This document shows, one piece after another, positions 1 through 7,509 of a DNA stretch of 11,911 nucleotides. Position 1 is the first letter of the stretch. Every line of letters starts with the position of its first letter. Source of the stretch: Chitinophagia bacterium (GTDB lineage: Bacteria; Bacteroidota; Bacteroidia; Chitinophagales; Chitinophagaceae); the NCBI GenBank assembly GCA_010027295.1, contig RGVM01000034.1, positions 1 through 11,911 on the forward strand, given 5' to 3'. The position numbers were made by a program, and so were the translations under genes. The notes beneath the pieces are model-generated. The model was not told where the DNA came from and did no database searches. It worked only from the letters and a program-made list of their open reading frames with translations.

Positions 1-2
1 AC

Positions 3-3000
3 TTCCGCATTGCACTTGAAAGAGTCGACATACGAGGCGCTGACTTCCGCGGACTCTCCCTCGACGACGTCGTACGCGCCGACAGTGCCCTATGCCTGAG
101 GCCCGACCTGACGCTTCGACTGACCCTGAAAGGCCGGCCCTCAAAAAGAAGCGAAGCCTCAAAGAAGGCATTGCAGAAGTCATTCACCGACCTGGTGGGC
201 AGCCTCGACGTCGGGCACGTCGGCATCCTCAGGGCATCCGCCGCAGTGGAAGCCGACCGTAACGGACACCTGAGCCGCTACACCACGACCAACAGTGATA
301 TCGCACTCCGCGATGTGAGGACCGTCGCCGACGAACCCCTTCATGTAGGCGGCTTCGACATCCGCATCCTCGACTATGTCGGATATTCCGCCGACAGCCT
401 CTACGCGATACGATTCGACAGCATAAGGCTGCGCGACAAGGTACTGGCACTGGGAGACTTCTCCATCCACGCCACGCCACGCAACCGCGACGCCGAATGG
501 CGGGAAGCACGCATGCACTCCCTCGAACTCATCGATATCGACTGGCCGGAGCTCGTCTACCGAGAACGGTTGGTTGCCGATGCCGCCAGACTGGTGCAGC
601 CGACCGTCGACATCACCCTACCCATCGGCGTTCGAAGCCGCCGCAAAGGTTCCCTCTACCTCGCACTCAACGGCTTCCGCCGAAAACTCGAGATGCGAAG
701 ACTGCAATTCCATGATGCCGACGTTGTGATGCGGGCCGGCAACGGGTCGGCCCTGCGCATGAAAGGCTTCGACACCGAGATCGACGTGGGCCGATTCCTC
801 GGATCCGGCGACGCGACCGACCTCATCGGAAGCGTACGGGGCTTCTCCTTCGCCGACGGCGAACTCAGCAACGCCTCCGAAAAAATTACCCTCCGACAAG
901 GCCGCTACGACGGCCTTTCCCAGAACCTCACCCTGGAGAAAGCCACCTACGGGAACCAACGCGATCCTCTCGTCATCTCCGCCTCGGGCATGACCCTCAC
1001 AAAGGCGGAGAGGACGCCCGACAACCAGTTCAAGGCCTCCGAAGTTTCGTGGGAAAGAGCCGATATCGTCATGGACCGGGATAGCAGGTCGAAGCGGGAA
1101 GCCTCCGGGGCCAAACCCCTCCTCATCGGCTGGAACCGCACCTTCGGACGCAACACCTCCCTTTCCATCGAATCGGGTTCCCTGAGAGTCACCACACTCA
1201 TCGACTCCCTGCGTTCGGCGTCCGTCCTCGTCCCCACCCAGGGAAAACCCCGCATCAACGGACTGGAGCTGTCGGGCAGGGCGCTCCTGCTCGAATCCGG
1301 ACAGACCCTCGCCACCGCCGCCGGGTACCGGGTGTCCGACGATAAGCCCTCCCAGTTCTCGAGCGTCCGCTTGCGGTTACCGCTGGAGGACAAAACCTTT
1401 CAGGCATATATCCCCGGTGTCCGCATGACACCCGATCTGGAATCCTTCCTCGATGACAAGCCGAGCCTCACGGATGTCGTGCTGGAAGGGCCCCGCATCG
1501 AGGAGCGCAGTGCCATCGGCCCCGCACCCGGTCAGCGCAGAGAGGGTCTGCCCGCGCTCACCATCGGCGATCTTCGGATAGAGGATGCCGTCTGGACGGG
1601 TGCCGATATCGCCATGGGCGACAAGGGCGCCCTCCGATTCGCGTCTGCCAGCCTCTCGGCAAAAGGCATCCGCTCCAACCGACAGTCACTCACCGTATCC
1701 AGGGCCGAAGCGGACATCTCTCGGCTCGAATGGAAAGGGCGCGACATCCATGTCGCCGAGACAGGCGATGCACCCGCCCATCTGGCCCTCACCGGCATCT
1801 CCCTTTCCGGGGACACTGGCAGACCCGACGTCAGGGCGTTCCTGGAGAAGGCCCTGCTGCACGATTTGCAAGTCATACCGGTACGGGATGGCGGGAAAAC
1901 GACGTGGGAATCCATCCGGGCAGAAGGACTCGACATCGGAGGCATGGAACTGCAAACCGGCATGCGCACCGATGCCGCAGGCCTGCTCCTCGATAACCCA
2001 GGCCTCACCCTGTCGGCCGGGCGACTTGCCTGGAGGAGCCCTACGAACCTGTTGGTCCTCCTGGGCATGCGATACCGAAACCACAGCAGCGGATGGCAGG
2101 CCGACTCGCTGGCCTGGGAGCCAACCCTCGAAAGGCAGGCATTCACCCGGCAATTCCCCTATCAGAAGGACCATATCAGTCTCCACAGCGGACCCGTGAC
2201 CGCAACCGGTCTCAACCCTGCCATATGGTTCTCCGACTCCCTGCTGAGGGCCGGGTTCCTCCGTTTCGAAAGACCCGGACTGACGTTTTACCGCGATAGA
2301 AGGCTCCCCCGTAGACCCGGTGTGAAACCCCTGCCCGCCACCTTCGTTTCGAGCCTGCCCATCGCCCTCCGCATCGACACCCTCGAACTCCGGGACGGGA
2401 ACATCGACTATGAGGAGATGCGGTCCGGCAGTACCGTCCCCATACACGTCCTCACCCGCCGGACAAACCTGTCCGCCAACGACATCAGGAGCCGCGGAAC
2501 AGAAGGCGCCGACAGCCTGCGGATGGATGTTGTGGCCAGGCTGCAGGATACCGTCCCCATCCGCCTCCGCTACCACGAGTCGTACACCGACAGCCTGCAC
2601 GGCTTCCGCCTCGCCATGCGCTGCGGCCCCTTCGGCCTCCCCGCCCTCAACGGGATCCTCGAGCCCCTGGCATCCGCACGCATCCTCCGCGGAGGCATCG
2701 ACACGGCCTCCATGAGGGCCGTCGGAGACGATTTCGGGGCGCGCAACGCCATGAGGCTGAAATACCGAGAACTCAGGATACGCTTCCTCAACCCCGGCGA
2801 TATCGGCCGTAAGACCCTGCGTACCCGGCTCAAGAACTTCCTCGCCAACACCCTGCTCCGCCGCGTCGGCATAAGCTCCGCCGCCGCCGTCAAGACCGAG
2901 CGGGACCGGGAGAGGGGCTTCCTCAACCTATGGGTGCGCATGACCCTCAACGGCTTCCTCGCCAACGCCGTCATACGTACGGGCAACCTCCAGGAACTCG

Positions 3001-3062
3001 CAAGGGGCGGCAGACGACAGAGACGAACCGAAGAGGAAATCCCCGATATCCTCACTCAATGA
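3..3062 (+). CDS. Large AsmA/TamB-like envelope protein, 5' partial
   Basis: The frame is open from the left edge, so the true start lies outside the window; the TTG at 171 is only an in-frame codon. About 1019 residues are visible, ending at TGA 3060-3062. The protein alternates short beta-like stretches with polar turns throughout and has many 'LDSLELRDG'-type segments (for example IDTLELRDGNIDYEE, coded near 2380-2420), typical of AsmA/DUF748-like repeat proteins. Near the C-terminus (coded about 2638-2800) a segment with LNGILEPLASARI followed by MRLKYRELRIRFL matches, from memory, the conserved AsmA-like module of very large Bacteroidota proteins. The tail with NFLANTLLRR and GFLNLWVRMTLNGF fits the same family's end. 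No transmembrane helix is visible; such proteins usually carry one at the missing N-terminus. A role in envelope or outer-membrane lipid homeostasis is inferred from the family only. It is separated from the next gene by 111 bp with a new promoter, so it probably does not share that transcript. Confidence 0.72.
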   Translation, partial: FRIALERVDIRGADFRGLSLDDVVRADSALCLRPDLTLRLTLKGRPSKRSEASKKALQKSFTDLVGSLDVGHVGILRASAAVEADRNGHLSRYTTTNSDIALRDVRTVADEPLHVGGFDIRILDYVGYSADSLYAIRFDSIRLRDKVLALGDFSIHATPRNRDAEWREARMHSLELIDIDWPELVYRERLVADAARLVQPTVDITLPIGVRSRRKGSLYLALNGFRRKLEMRRLQFHDADVVMRAGNGSALRMKGFDTEIDVGRFLGSGDATDLIGSVRGFSFADGELSNASEKITLRQGRYDGLSQNLTLEKATYGNQRDPLVISASGMTLTKAERTPDNQFKASEVSWERADIVMDRDSRSKREASGAKPLLIGWNRTFGRNTSLSIESGSLRVTTLIDSLRSASVLVPTQGKPRINGLELSGRALLLESGQTLATAAGYRVSDDKPSQFSSVRLRLPLEDKTFQAYIPGVRMTPDLESFLDDKPSLTDVVLEGPRIEERSAIGPAPGQRREGLPALTIGDLRIEDAVWTGADIAMGDKGALRFASASLSAKGIRSNRQSLTVSRAEADISRLEWKGRDIHVAETGDAPAHLALTGISLSGDTGRPDVRAFLEKALLHDLQVIPVRDGGKTTWESIRAEGLDIGGMELQTGMRTDAAGLLLDNPGLTLSAGRLAWRSPTNLLVLLGMRYRNHSSGWQADSLAWEPTLERQAFTRQFPYQKDHISLHSGPVTATGLNPAIWFSDSLLRAGFLRFERPGLTFYRDRRLPRRPGVKPLPATFVSSLPIALRIDTLELRDGNIDYEEMRSGSTVPIHVLTRRTNLSANDIRSRGTEGADSLRMDVVARLQDTVPIRLRYHESYTDSLHGFRLAMRCGPFGLPALNGILEPLASARILRGGIDTASMRAVGDDFGARNAMRLKYRELRIRFLNPGDIGRKTLRTRLKNFLANTLLRRVGISSAAAVKTERDRERGFLNLWVRMTLNGFLANAVIRTGNLQELARGGRRQRRTEEEIPDILTQ

Positions 3063-3097
3063 CCCAACCGGGGCTTCCCCTTCCACCCACATTTCAC

Positions 3098-3105
3098 TAC
3101 ATTTG
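3098..3105 (+). promoter_or_regulatory. Candidate Bacteroidota-type -7 promoter element for fadN
   Basis: TACATTTG is an exact match to the Bacteroidota housekeeping -7 consensus TAnnTTTG. It would place the transcription start near 3111-3113 and give a leader of about 60 nt before the ATG at 3174. No clear -33 TTTG is visible at the expected spacing (around 3075-3080), so the promoter may be weak or need an activator. The call rests on the consensus match and on its position just before the palindrome. Confidence 0.45.
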
Positions 3106-3114
3106 ATATGAAAA

Positions 3115-3135
3115 ATGGTTAGTTTAACTAACCAT
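3115..3135. promoter_or_regulatory. Perfect 9+3+9 bp palindrome, probable repressor operator
   Basis: The left arm ATGGTTAGT (3115-3123) and the right arm ACTAACCAT (3127-3135) are perfect reverse complements around a TTA spacer. It lies immediately downstream of the predicted transcription start of the beta-oxidation gene, where a bound dimer would block transcription. The size and the TTAGT...ACTAA core resemble operators of TetR-family regulators, which commonly control fatty-acid degradation genes. The regulator itself is not in the window, so the family assignment is inference. There is no T-tract after it, which argues against a terminator of the upstream gene. Confidence 0.55.
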
Positions 3136-3173
3136 CTGCCTGCAGAGGCGACTAGGGTGTAAAAAAGCAAGTC

Positions 3174-5561
3174 ATGAAACGCACGATCCGGAAGGCAGCC
3201 GTACTGGGAAGCGGGGTGATGGGTTCCCGCATCGCGTGTCATTTCGCGGGCATAGGCCTGCAGGTGCTGCTGCTCGACATCGTCCCCAAAGAGGCAGAAG
3301 GCTCCTCCGACAAGGTGGCCCGCAACAAGCTGGTGAACGACGCTCTGCAGTCGGCCGTCAAGAGTAACCCCTCGCCCCTCTATCACAAGGAGGCGCTGCG
3401 CCGTATCGAGACCGGCAACTTCGACGACGATCTGCACCGCATCTCCGATTGCGACTGGGTCATCGAAGTGGTCGTCGAACGCCTCGATATCAAGCGTTCC
3501 CTATTCGACAAGGTCGAACAGCACCGCCGCAAGGGTACGCTCATCACATCCAACACCTCAGGCATCCCCATCCACCTGATGACCGAGGGACGCAGCGATG
3601 ACTTCAGGAAGCATTTCTGCGGCACCCATTTCTTCAACCCACCCCGCTATCTGCGGCTGCTGGAAATCATCCCCACGCCGGAGACCGATCCCTCCGTGGT
3701 CGACTTCTTCATGCACTATGGCGACCTATTCCTGGGCAAGACAACCGTGCTATGCAAGGACACCCCGGCCTTCATCGCCAACCGCATCGGCGTCTATGGC
3801 ATGATGGCCATATTCCGGCTGGTGGAAAGGATGGGACTCGGCATCGACGAAGTGGACGCCCTGACCGGCCCCATCATCGGCAGGCCCAAGTCTGCCACCT
3901 TCCGAACGGCCGACGTGGTGGGCATCGACACGATGGTGAAGGTCGCCCGCGGCGTGTATGACAACTGCCCTGACGATGAGGCGCGCGAATCCTTCACCAT
4001 CCCGGCCTGGCTCGACAAGATGGTCGCGCAGAACTGGCTGGGCGATAAGACCGGTCAGGGTTTCTTCAAGAAGACCCGTGGCGCAGGCGGCGAGAAGGAG
4101 ATCTTCACCCTCGACCTGTCGACCCTAGAATACGGCCCTCGCAAGAAGCCCAAGTTCGGGACCGTGGAAGCCGCAAAGCCCATCGAAGACCTGAAGGAGC
4201 GGCTGAAAGCCCTCTGCACGGGCATGGACAAGGCGGGTGACTTCTATCGGCATTTCCACTACGGCCTCTTCTCCTACATCTCACACCGCATTCCCGAGAT
4301 CACCGACGAGCCTTTCCGCGTTGACGACGCCATGATGGCCGGCTTCGGCTGGGAGATCGGCGCCTTTGAGAGCTGGGACGTCCTCGGCGTCGCAAAGACC
4401 GTCGAGTCGATGAAGAAGGCCGGCTATTCCGTCTCCCCCTGGGTGGAGGCGATGCTGGCCGCCGGCCACAAGGCCTTCTACAAGGTGGAGGGCGGGAAAC
4501 GCCTCTGCTACTCGCCGGCCACCGGCGGGTACGTGGGCACCGCCGCTCCAGGGCAGGAGAGCGCCTTCATCGTCATGCGCAACTTCGAGGGCTCGACGGT
4601 CTGGAAGAACGCCGCCGCCCGCGCCTACCACCTCGGCGACGACGTGCTCGGCCTCGAGTGGTACACCAAAATGGGTAGCATCGGGGGCGAGGTCCTCGAA
4701 GGCATCCAGCATACCATCTCCCTCGCCGAGGAGAAGTACCGAGGCGTGGTGATCGCCAACGAAGGGCCCAACTTCTCCGCCGGCGCCAACGTGGCCATGA
4801 TCTTCATGCTCTCCATCGAACAGGAATGGGATGAGATGGAGATGGCCATCCGCATGTTCCAGAACACGATGACACGGGCGCGCTATTCCTCGGTGCCCGT
4901 CGTCGTCGCCCCCCACGGCCTCTCGCTCGGCGGCGCCTGTGAACTCAGCCTGCACGCCGACAAGGTCTGCCCGGCGGCCGAAACCTATATCGGACTCGTG
5001 GAGGTCGGCATCGGCGTCATCCCCGGCGGTGGAGGCACCAAGGAGTTCGTCCTCCGCGCGGCCGACGAGATGCACGACGATGAACCCGAGACCATCACCC
5101 TCAAGAACCGGTTCCTGTCGATTGCCACCGCGAAAGTGGCCACTTCCGCCCAGGAGGCCTTCGGACTGGGCATCCTCCGCAAGGGCCTCGACGAGGTCGT
5201 ATACAACCAGGGCCGCCGCATCGCAGAGGCCAGGAAGTCGGTCATCGAACTGCAGGAGGCAGGCTATGTCACACCGGTACGCCGAAAGGATATCAAAGTC
5301 CTTGGGAAATCAGCCCTGGGAGCCCTCTATGCGGGCATCCACGGCATGGTGCTCGCCGGATACGCGACGGAACACGACAGCACCGTCGCCCGCAAACTGG
5401 CATATGTCATGTGCGGCGGCGATCTCAGCGAACCAACACTCGTCAGCGAACAATACCTGCTCGACCTGGAACGAGAAGCCTTCCTAAGCCTCTGTGGCGA
5501 GAAGAAGACACTGGAACGCATCCAGAGCGTGCTCAAGAGCGGAAAACCCGTTCGAAACTGA
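3174..5561 (+). CDS. fadN: Bifunctional 3-hydroxyacyl-CoA dehydrogenase / enoyl-CoA hydratase (FadN-type)
   Basis: This cytoplasmic enzyme should hydrate trans-2-enoyl-CoA and oxidise the resulting L-3-hydroxyacyl-CoA with NAD+, the two middle steps of beta-oxidation. It has 795 residues, close to Bacillus FadN (about 790). The dehydrogenase comes first: Rossmann motif LGSGVMGS at 11-18, SNTSG at 126-130, and a catalytic His152 (THFFNP) with Glu164 and Asn203 (FIANR). A dehydrogenase C-terminal region follows to about 440. A crotonase domain occupies roughly 465-690, with the oxyanion-hole segment FSAGAN at 534-539, GGACEL at 586-591 carrying Glu590, and GLVEVGIGVIPGGGGT carrying Glu610, so both hydratase glutamates are present. 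The domain order is the reverse of E. coli FadB. The ATG at 3174 is preceded by an A-rich leader rather than a Shine-Dalgarno sequence. The thiolase and acyl-CoA dehydrogenase partners that usually accompany it are not in the window. Nothing appears broken. Confidence 0.93.
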   Translation: MKRTIRKAAVLGSGVMGSRIACHFAGIGLQVLLLDIVPKEAEGSSDKVARNKLVNDALQSAVKSNPSPLYHKEALRRIETGNFDDDLHRISDCDWVIEVVVERLDIKRSLFDKVEQHRRKGTLITSNTSGIPIHLMTEGRSDDFRKHFCGTHFFNPPRYLRLLEIIPTPETDPSVVDFFMHYGDLFLGKTTVLCKDTPAFIANRIGVYGMMAIFRLVERMGLGIDEVDALTGPIIGRPKSATFRTADVVGIDTMVKVARGVYDNCPDDEARESFTIPAWLDKMVAQNWLGDKTGQGFFKKTRGAGGEKEIFTLDLSTLEYGPRKKPKFGTVEAAKPIEDLKERLKALCTGMDKAGDFYRHFHYGLFSYISHRIPEITDEPFRVDDAMMAGFGWEIGAFESWDVLGVAKTVESMKKAGYSVSPWVEAMLAAGHKAFYKVEGGKRLCYSPATGGYVGTAAPGQESAFIVMRNFEGSTVWKNAAARAYHLGDDVLGLEWYTKMGSIGGEVLEGIQHTISLAEEKYRGVVIANEGPNFSAGANVAMIFMLSIEQEWDEMEMAIRMFQNTMTRARYSSVPVVVAPHGLSLGGACELSLHADKVCPAAETYIGLVEVGIGVIPGGGGTKEFVLRAADEMHDDEPETITLKNRFLSIATAKVATSAQEAFGLGILRKGLDEVVYNQGRRIAEARKSVIELQEAGYVTPVRRKDIKVLGKSALGALYAGIHGMVLAGYATEHDSTVARKLAYVMCGGDLSEPTLVSEQYLLDLEREAFLSLCGEKKTLERIQSVLKSGKPVRN

Positions 5562-5664
5562 TTACGGCTCCTCAGAAAAAAGGGCGTTGTAACGTAAGGC
5601 ACAGAGTTAGACAGTCAGCTGAAACCTGCCATTACGCAGACTTCCAGCAATGACCAAGTACGAG
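5562..5664. other. Convergent intergenic gap between fadN and the glycosyltransferase gene
   Basis: This 103-bp gap separates two genes that converge. Its composition is intermediate between the GC-rich left side and the AT-rich right side. It contains only short inverted repeats (TTACG at 5562-5566 with CGTAA at 5593-5597; CGTT/AACG within 5585-5594) and no strong terminator hairpin with a T-tract for fadN. No small gene is supported here. Confidence 0.5.
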
Positions 5665-5669
5665 TCATT
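5649..5669 (-). terminator. Weak hairpin at the 3' end of the glycosyltransferase gene
   Basis: AATGAC (5649-5654) and GTCATT (5664-5669) form a 6-bp stem with a 9-nt loop that overlaps the TGA stop (5665-5667) of the minus-strand gene. It could act as a terminator or 3'-end structure. There is no downstream U-tract, so the assignment is tentative. Confidence 0.2.
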
Positions 5670-7095
5670 TGTAATATACAACCCAATCAGCTACTCTTCG
5701 AGACTGATAATGCTTGATATTGTATTTATTTACAAAATACCCATTTTTCAGAAGAATATACACGTCGTACTTGCTGAAATTCGACTGTTCGAATTCTTTC
5801 CTAATGCGTGAAAAATTAAAGGACTTATGAAGATTTGACCAACCTCTGAAATTATCAACTTCATAATGATCAGACGCAAAAAACAAATATGCGTCGTCTG
5901 TAAAAATCTTTTTATCTTTTTTATCTATGCCTATTTCTTCCCTCAATACAGGCATCAACTCATTTTCAATTGAATGTGTTCGTTTAAGCAACTCCTGGGA
6001 CAGACGAATAAATGAATAAAAATTAGTAGCAAAAACAGCGAACAACAATACGAACACTACCCGATTGAATTTTTTTGAATTGTTATCGTATTGATTGAAA
6101 AAAAATATTAATAAAAACAATAAGAGAATGAAAATTGGATATATACCCCTTACCCACCCTGGCAATATCATCATGGTATAAAGAAATAATAGCGCAGATA
6201 AGAATATAAACTTTTTTTTGGGAAATAGTCGATAAAACAAAAGAACAATTAAAGCCATAGGAATTACATGGCTTTTAAGCAATCGCCAAACTTCGATGAT
6301 TATTTTTTTAAACACAAGAATATATTCACTACGATAATTGCTTGACATCGAAAAGTCAACAAAACTTTTGCTTTCAAGAAGCACATCAATCTCATTCCAT
6401 TTTACGCCGTAAATAAATCTATAAAAATTCAACTTTTGCCAATTGGCCTCAAAGTCTCCAATAATATAAATTAAAAAAAATCCCGATAGTGGAGAAAAAA
6501 GTAACAATATTCTCCAAAATCTTTTTTCGTGAAATAACAAGTAAAATCCTAGCATTAAAACCATTAGGACATAGTGCTGCCTGAATAAAGCAGAAAGGCC
6601 TATCAAAAACAAACCAAATAGTATATACCCCTCCCTTTCGCAATAAATGCCTGTTGAGATAATAAAAGTGCCAATGGCCAATATAAATAATGGGATGCCA
6701 TCTGCATAATTTGCCCCAGTTATGAAAATTAAAATATGAATGAGAATGGCGCTGATAAAAGGAATGCGGAATGAATGGTTTTTTTGGGGGCTTTTACGGA
6801 AATAATACAGATACAGAATAGCGAAAAAAGAGACAACAACCAATACGTTGTAGAGTATTCCGAAACTATCGATACTGGTCCCTATTATCAAACTCAGCAT
6901 TGTATATCCTGGTCCATAAAAACCATTATTCCATTTTTCCTTGCCTGGAAGGGCTGAAATTTTTAATATGGCATCAATATCATTTGGCAAGGGATAATAG
7001 TCTAGCCGGATTAACAAGCATGAAACGCAAAGAATACTAAATAAACTAATTGCTATTAATGCCGCTTTTGAGCCAAATTCTTTTGAATCAATCAT
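5665..7095 (-). CDS. Polytopic membrane protein, probable GT-C-fold glycosyltransferase
   Basis: The protein has about 476 residues and some 11-12 hydrophobic segments spread over residues 11-365, then a soluble C-terminal domain of about 110 residues (366-478), probably periplasmic. After the first membrane segment there is an acidic PNDID motif (39-43) in the first external loop, where GT-C enzymes place their catalytic or metal-binding acid. FYGPGY (61-66) and GLSALFRQHYVL (168-179) resemble segments of GT39/ArnT-like enzymes. Such proteins move sugars from polyprenyl-phosphate donors onto lipids, glycans or proteins; donor and acceptor here are unknown. Residue numbers count from the GTG at 7099-7101. 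The ATG two codons later (7093-7095) is preferred here. G+C looks like roughly a third, far below its neighbours, which suggests horizontal acquisition. It stands alone, with no other polysaccharide genes nearby. An O-antigen polymerase-like or otherwise uncharacterised membrane protein is possible. Confidence 0.68.
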   Translation of the reverse strand: MIDSKEFGSKAALIAISLFSILCVSCLLIRLDYYPLPNDIDAILKISALPGKEKWNNGFYGPGYTMLSLIIGTSIDSFGILYNVLVVVSFFAILYLYYFRKSPQKNHSFRIPFISAILIHILIFITGANYADGIPLFILAIGTFIISTGIYCEREGYILFGLFLIGLSALFRQHYVLMVLMLGFYLLFHEKRFWRILLLFSPLSGFFLIYIIGDFEANWQKLNFYRFIYGVKWNEIDVLLESKSFVDFSMSSNYRSEYILVFKKIIIEVWRLLKSHVIPMALIVLLFYRLFPKKKFIFLSALLFLYTMMILPGWVRGIYPIFILLLFLLIFFFNQYDNNSKKFNRVVFVLLFAVFATNFYSFIRLSQELLKRTHSIENELMPVLREEIGIDKKDKKIFTDDAYLFFASDHYEVDNFRGWSNLHKSFNFSRIRKEFEQSNFSKYDVYILLKNGYFVNKYNIKHYQSRRVADWVVYYK

Positions 7096-7181
7096 ATTCA
7101 CCTGTAAGAATTTTAATGAATAAAATTAATAAATGTGTCGCAAAGTTTCAAGTATTCAGTATAAGTGAATGGAAACAATGA

Positions 7182-7436
7182 TTACGCTTTTACCATCGGA
7201 CGGAGGAGCCCAGGTGGGCCGCACTCCTTGATATTCAGCAAGAGTCAGCGCTCATCGTCGTACATGCAAGGCTCAAGAAACTGCATGTAGGATCGAAGGG
7301 AGATGCCCATAGCTATTACGATGATCCGGAAGACGCGCTGGAAGGAAAGATGGCTTCGGAAAATGGGGGAAGGATTCGTACTTATGAAGAAAGGGGATCG
7401 ATAAGTACGACAAATGCCCCGATTGTGAAGCGATAG
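7182..7436 (+). pseudogene. Possible gene remnant: open frame without a start codon
   Basis: Between a TGA at 7179-7181 and a TAG at 7434-7436 there are 84 sense codons whose translation looks protein-like (for example EEPRWAALLDIQQESALIVV and YYDDPEDALEGK). There is no plausible start codon at its beginning; the only in-frame ATG lies well inside. It begins exactly where the AT-rich segment ends, so it could be the 3' stub of a gene cut when that segment arrived. I do not recognise the family. A chance open frame remains possible, because 84 codons is not long at this G+C. Confidence 0.3.
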
Positions 7437-7446
7437 GTGCGTGCAG

Positions 7447-7493
7447 GTAAGGATTTGAGGTTTTTTCGGGCATTGAGGCGAGGAAATCCTTAC
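7447..7493. repeat. Perfect 10-bp inverted repeat downstream of glpD
   Basis: GTAAGGATTT (7447-7456) and AAATCCTTAC (7484-7493) are perfect reverse complements separated by 27 nt. The outer GCAG and CTGC could add four more pairs across a 2-nt bulge. A second, adjacent stem pairs 7494-7501 with 7513-7520 (CTGCCT/AGGCAG plus a wobble pair), overlapping the glpD stop. Neither has a U-tract on the minus strand, so this is at best a non-canonical glpD terminator or 3'-end stabilising structure. The loop contains a T6 run at 7461-7466. Confidence 0.4.
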
Positions 7494-7509
7494 ATCTGCC
7501 TATGTGGCC

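Larger units (their letters stand above)
7102..7509. other. Gene-poor gap with changing base composition
   Basis: The part nearest the glycosyltransferase gene (to about 7180) is AT-rich and should hold its promoter. A partial -7-like match lies on the minus strand at 7141-7148 (AAACTTTG against TAnnTTTG) without a well-spaced -33 element. From about 7187 the composition rises and a start-less plus-strand reading frame runs to 7436. The last 70 bp hold inverted repeats adjoining the glpD stop. I see no intact gene, tRNA or insertion sequence. Confidence 0.6.

Noticed and set aside
1686..2600. A 304-codon minus-strand open frame inside the AsmA-like gene
   Set aside because: It is a GC-rich shadow. 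The plus-strand frame is continuous over the whole region and has family-like C-terminal motifs.
4281..5075. A 264-codon minus-strand open frame inside fadN
   Set aside because: It is a shadow of the crotonase-domain coding sequence with no family resemblance.
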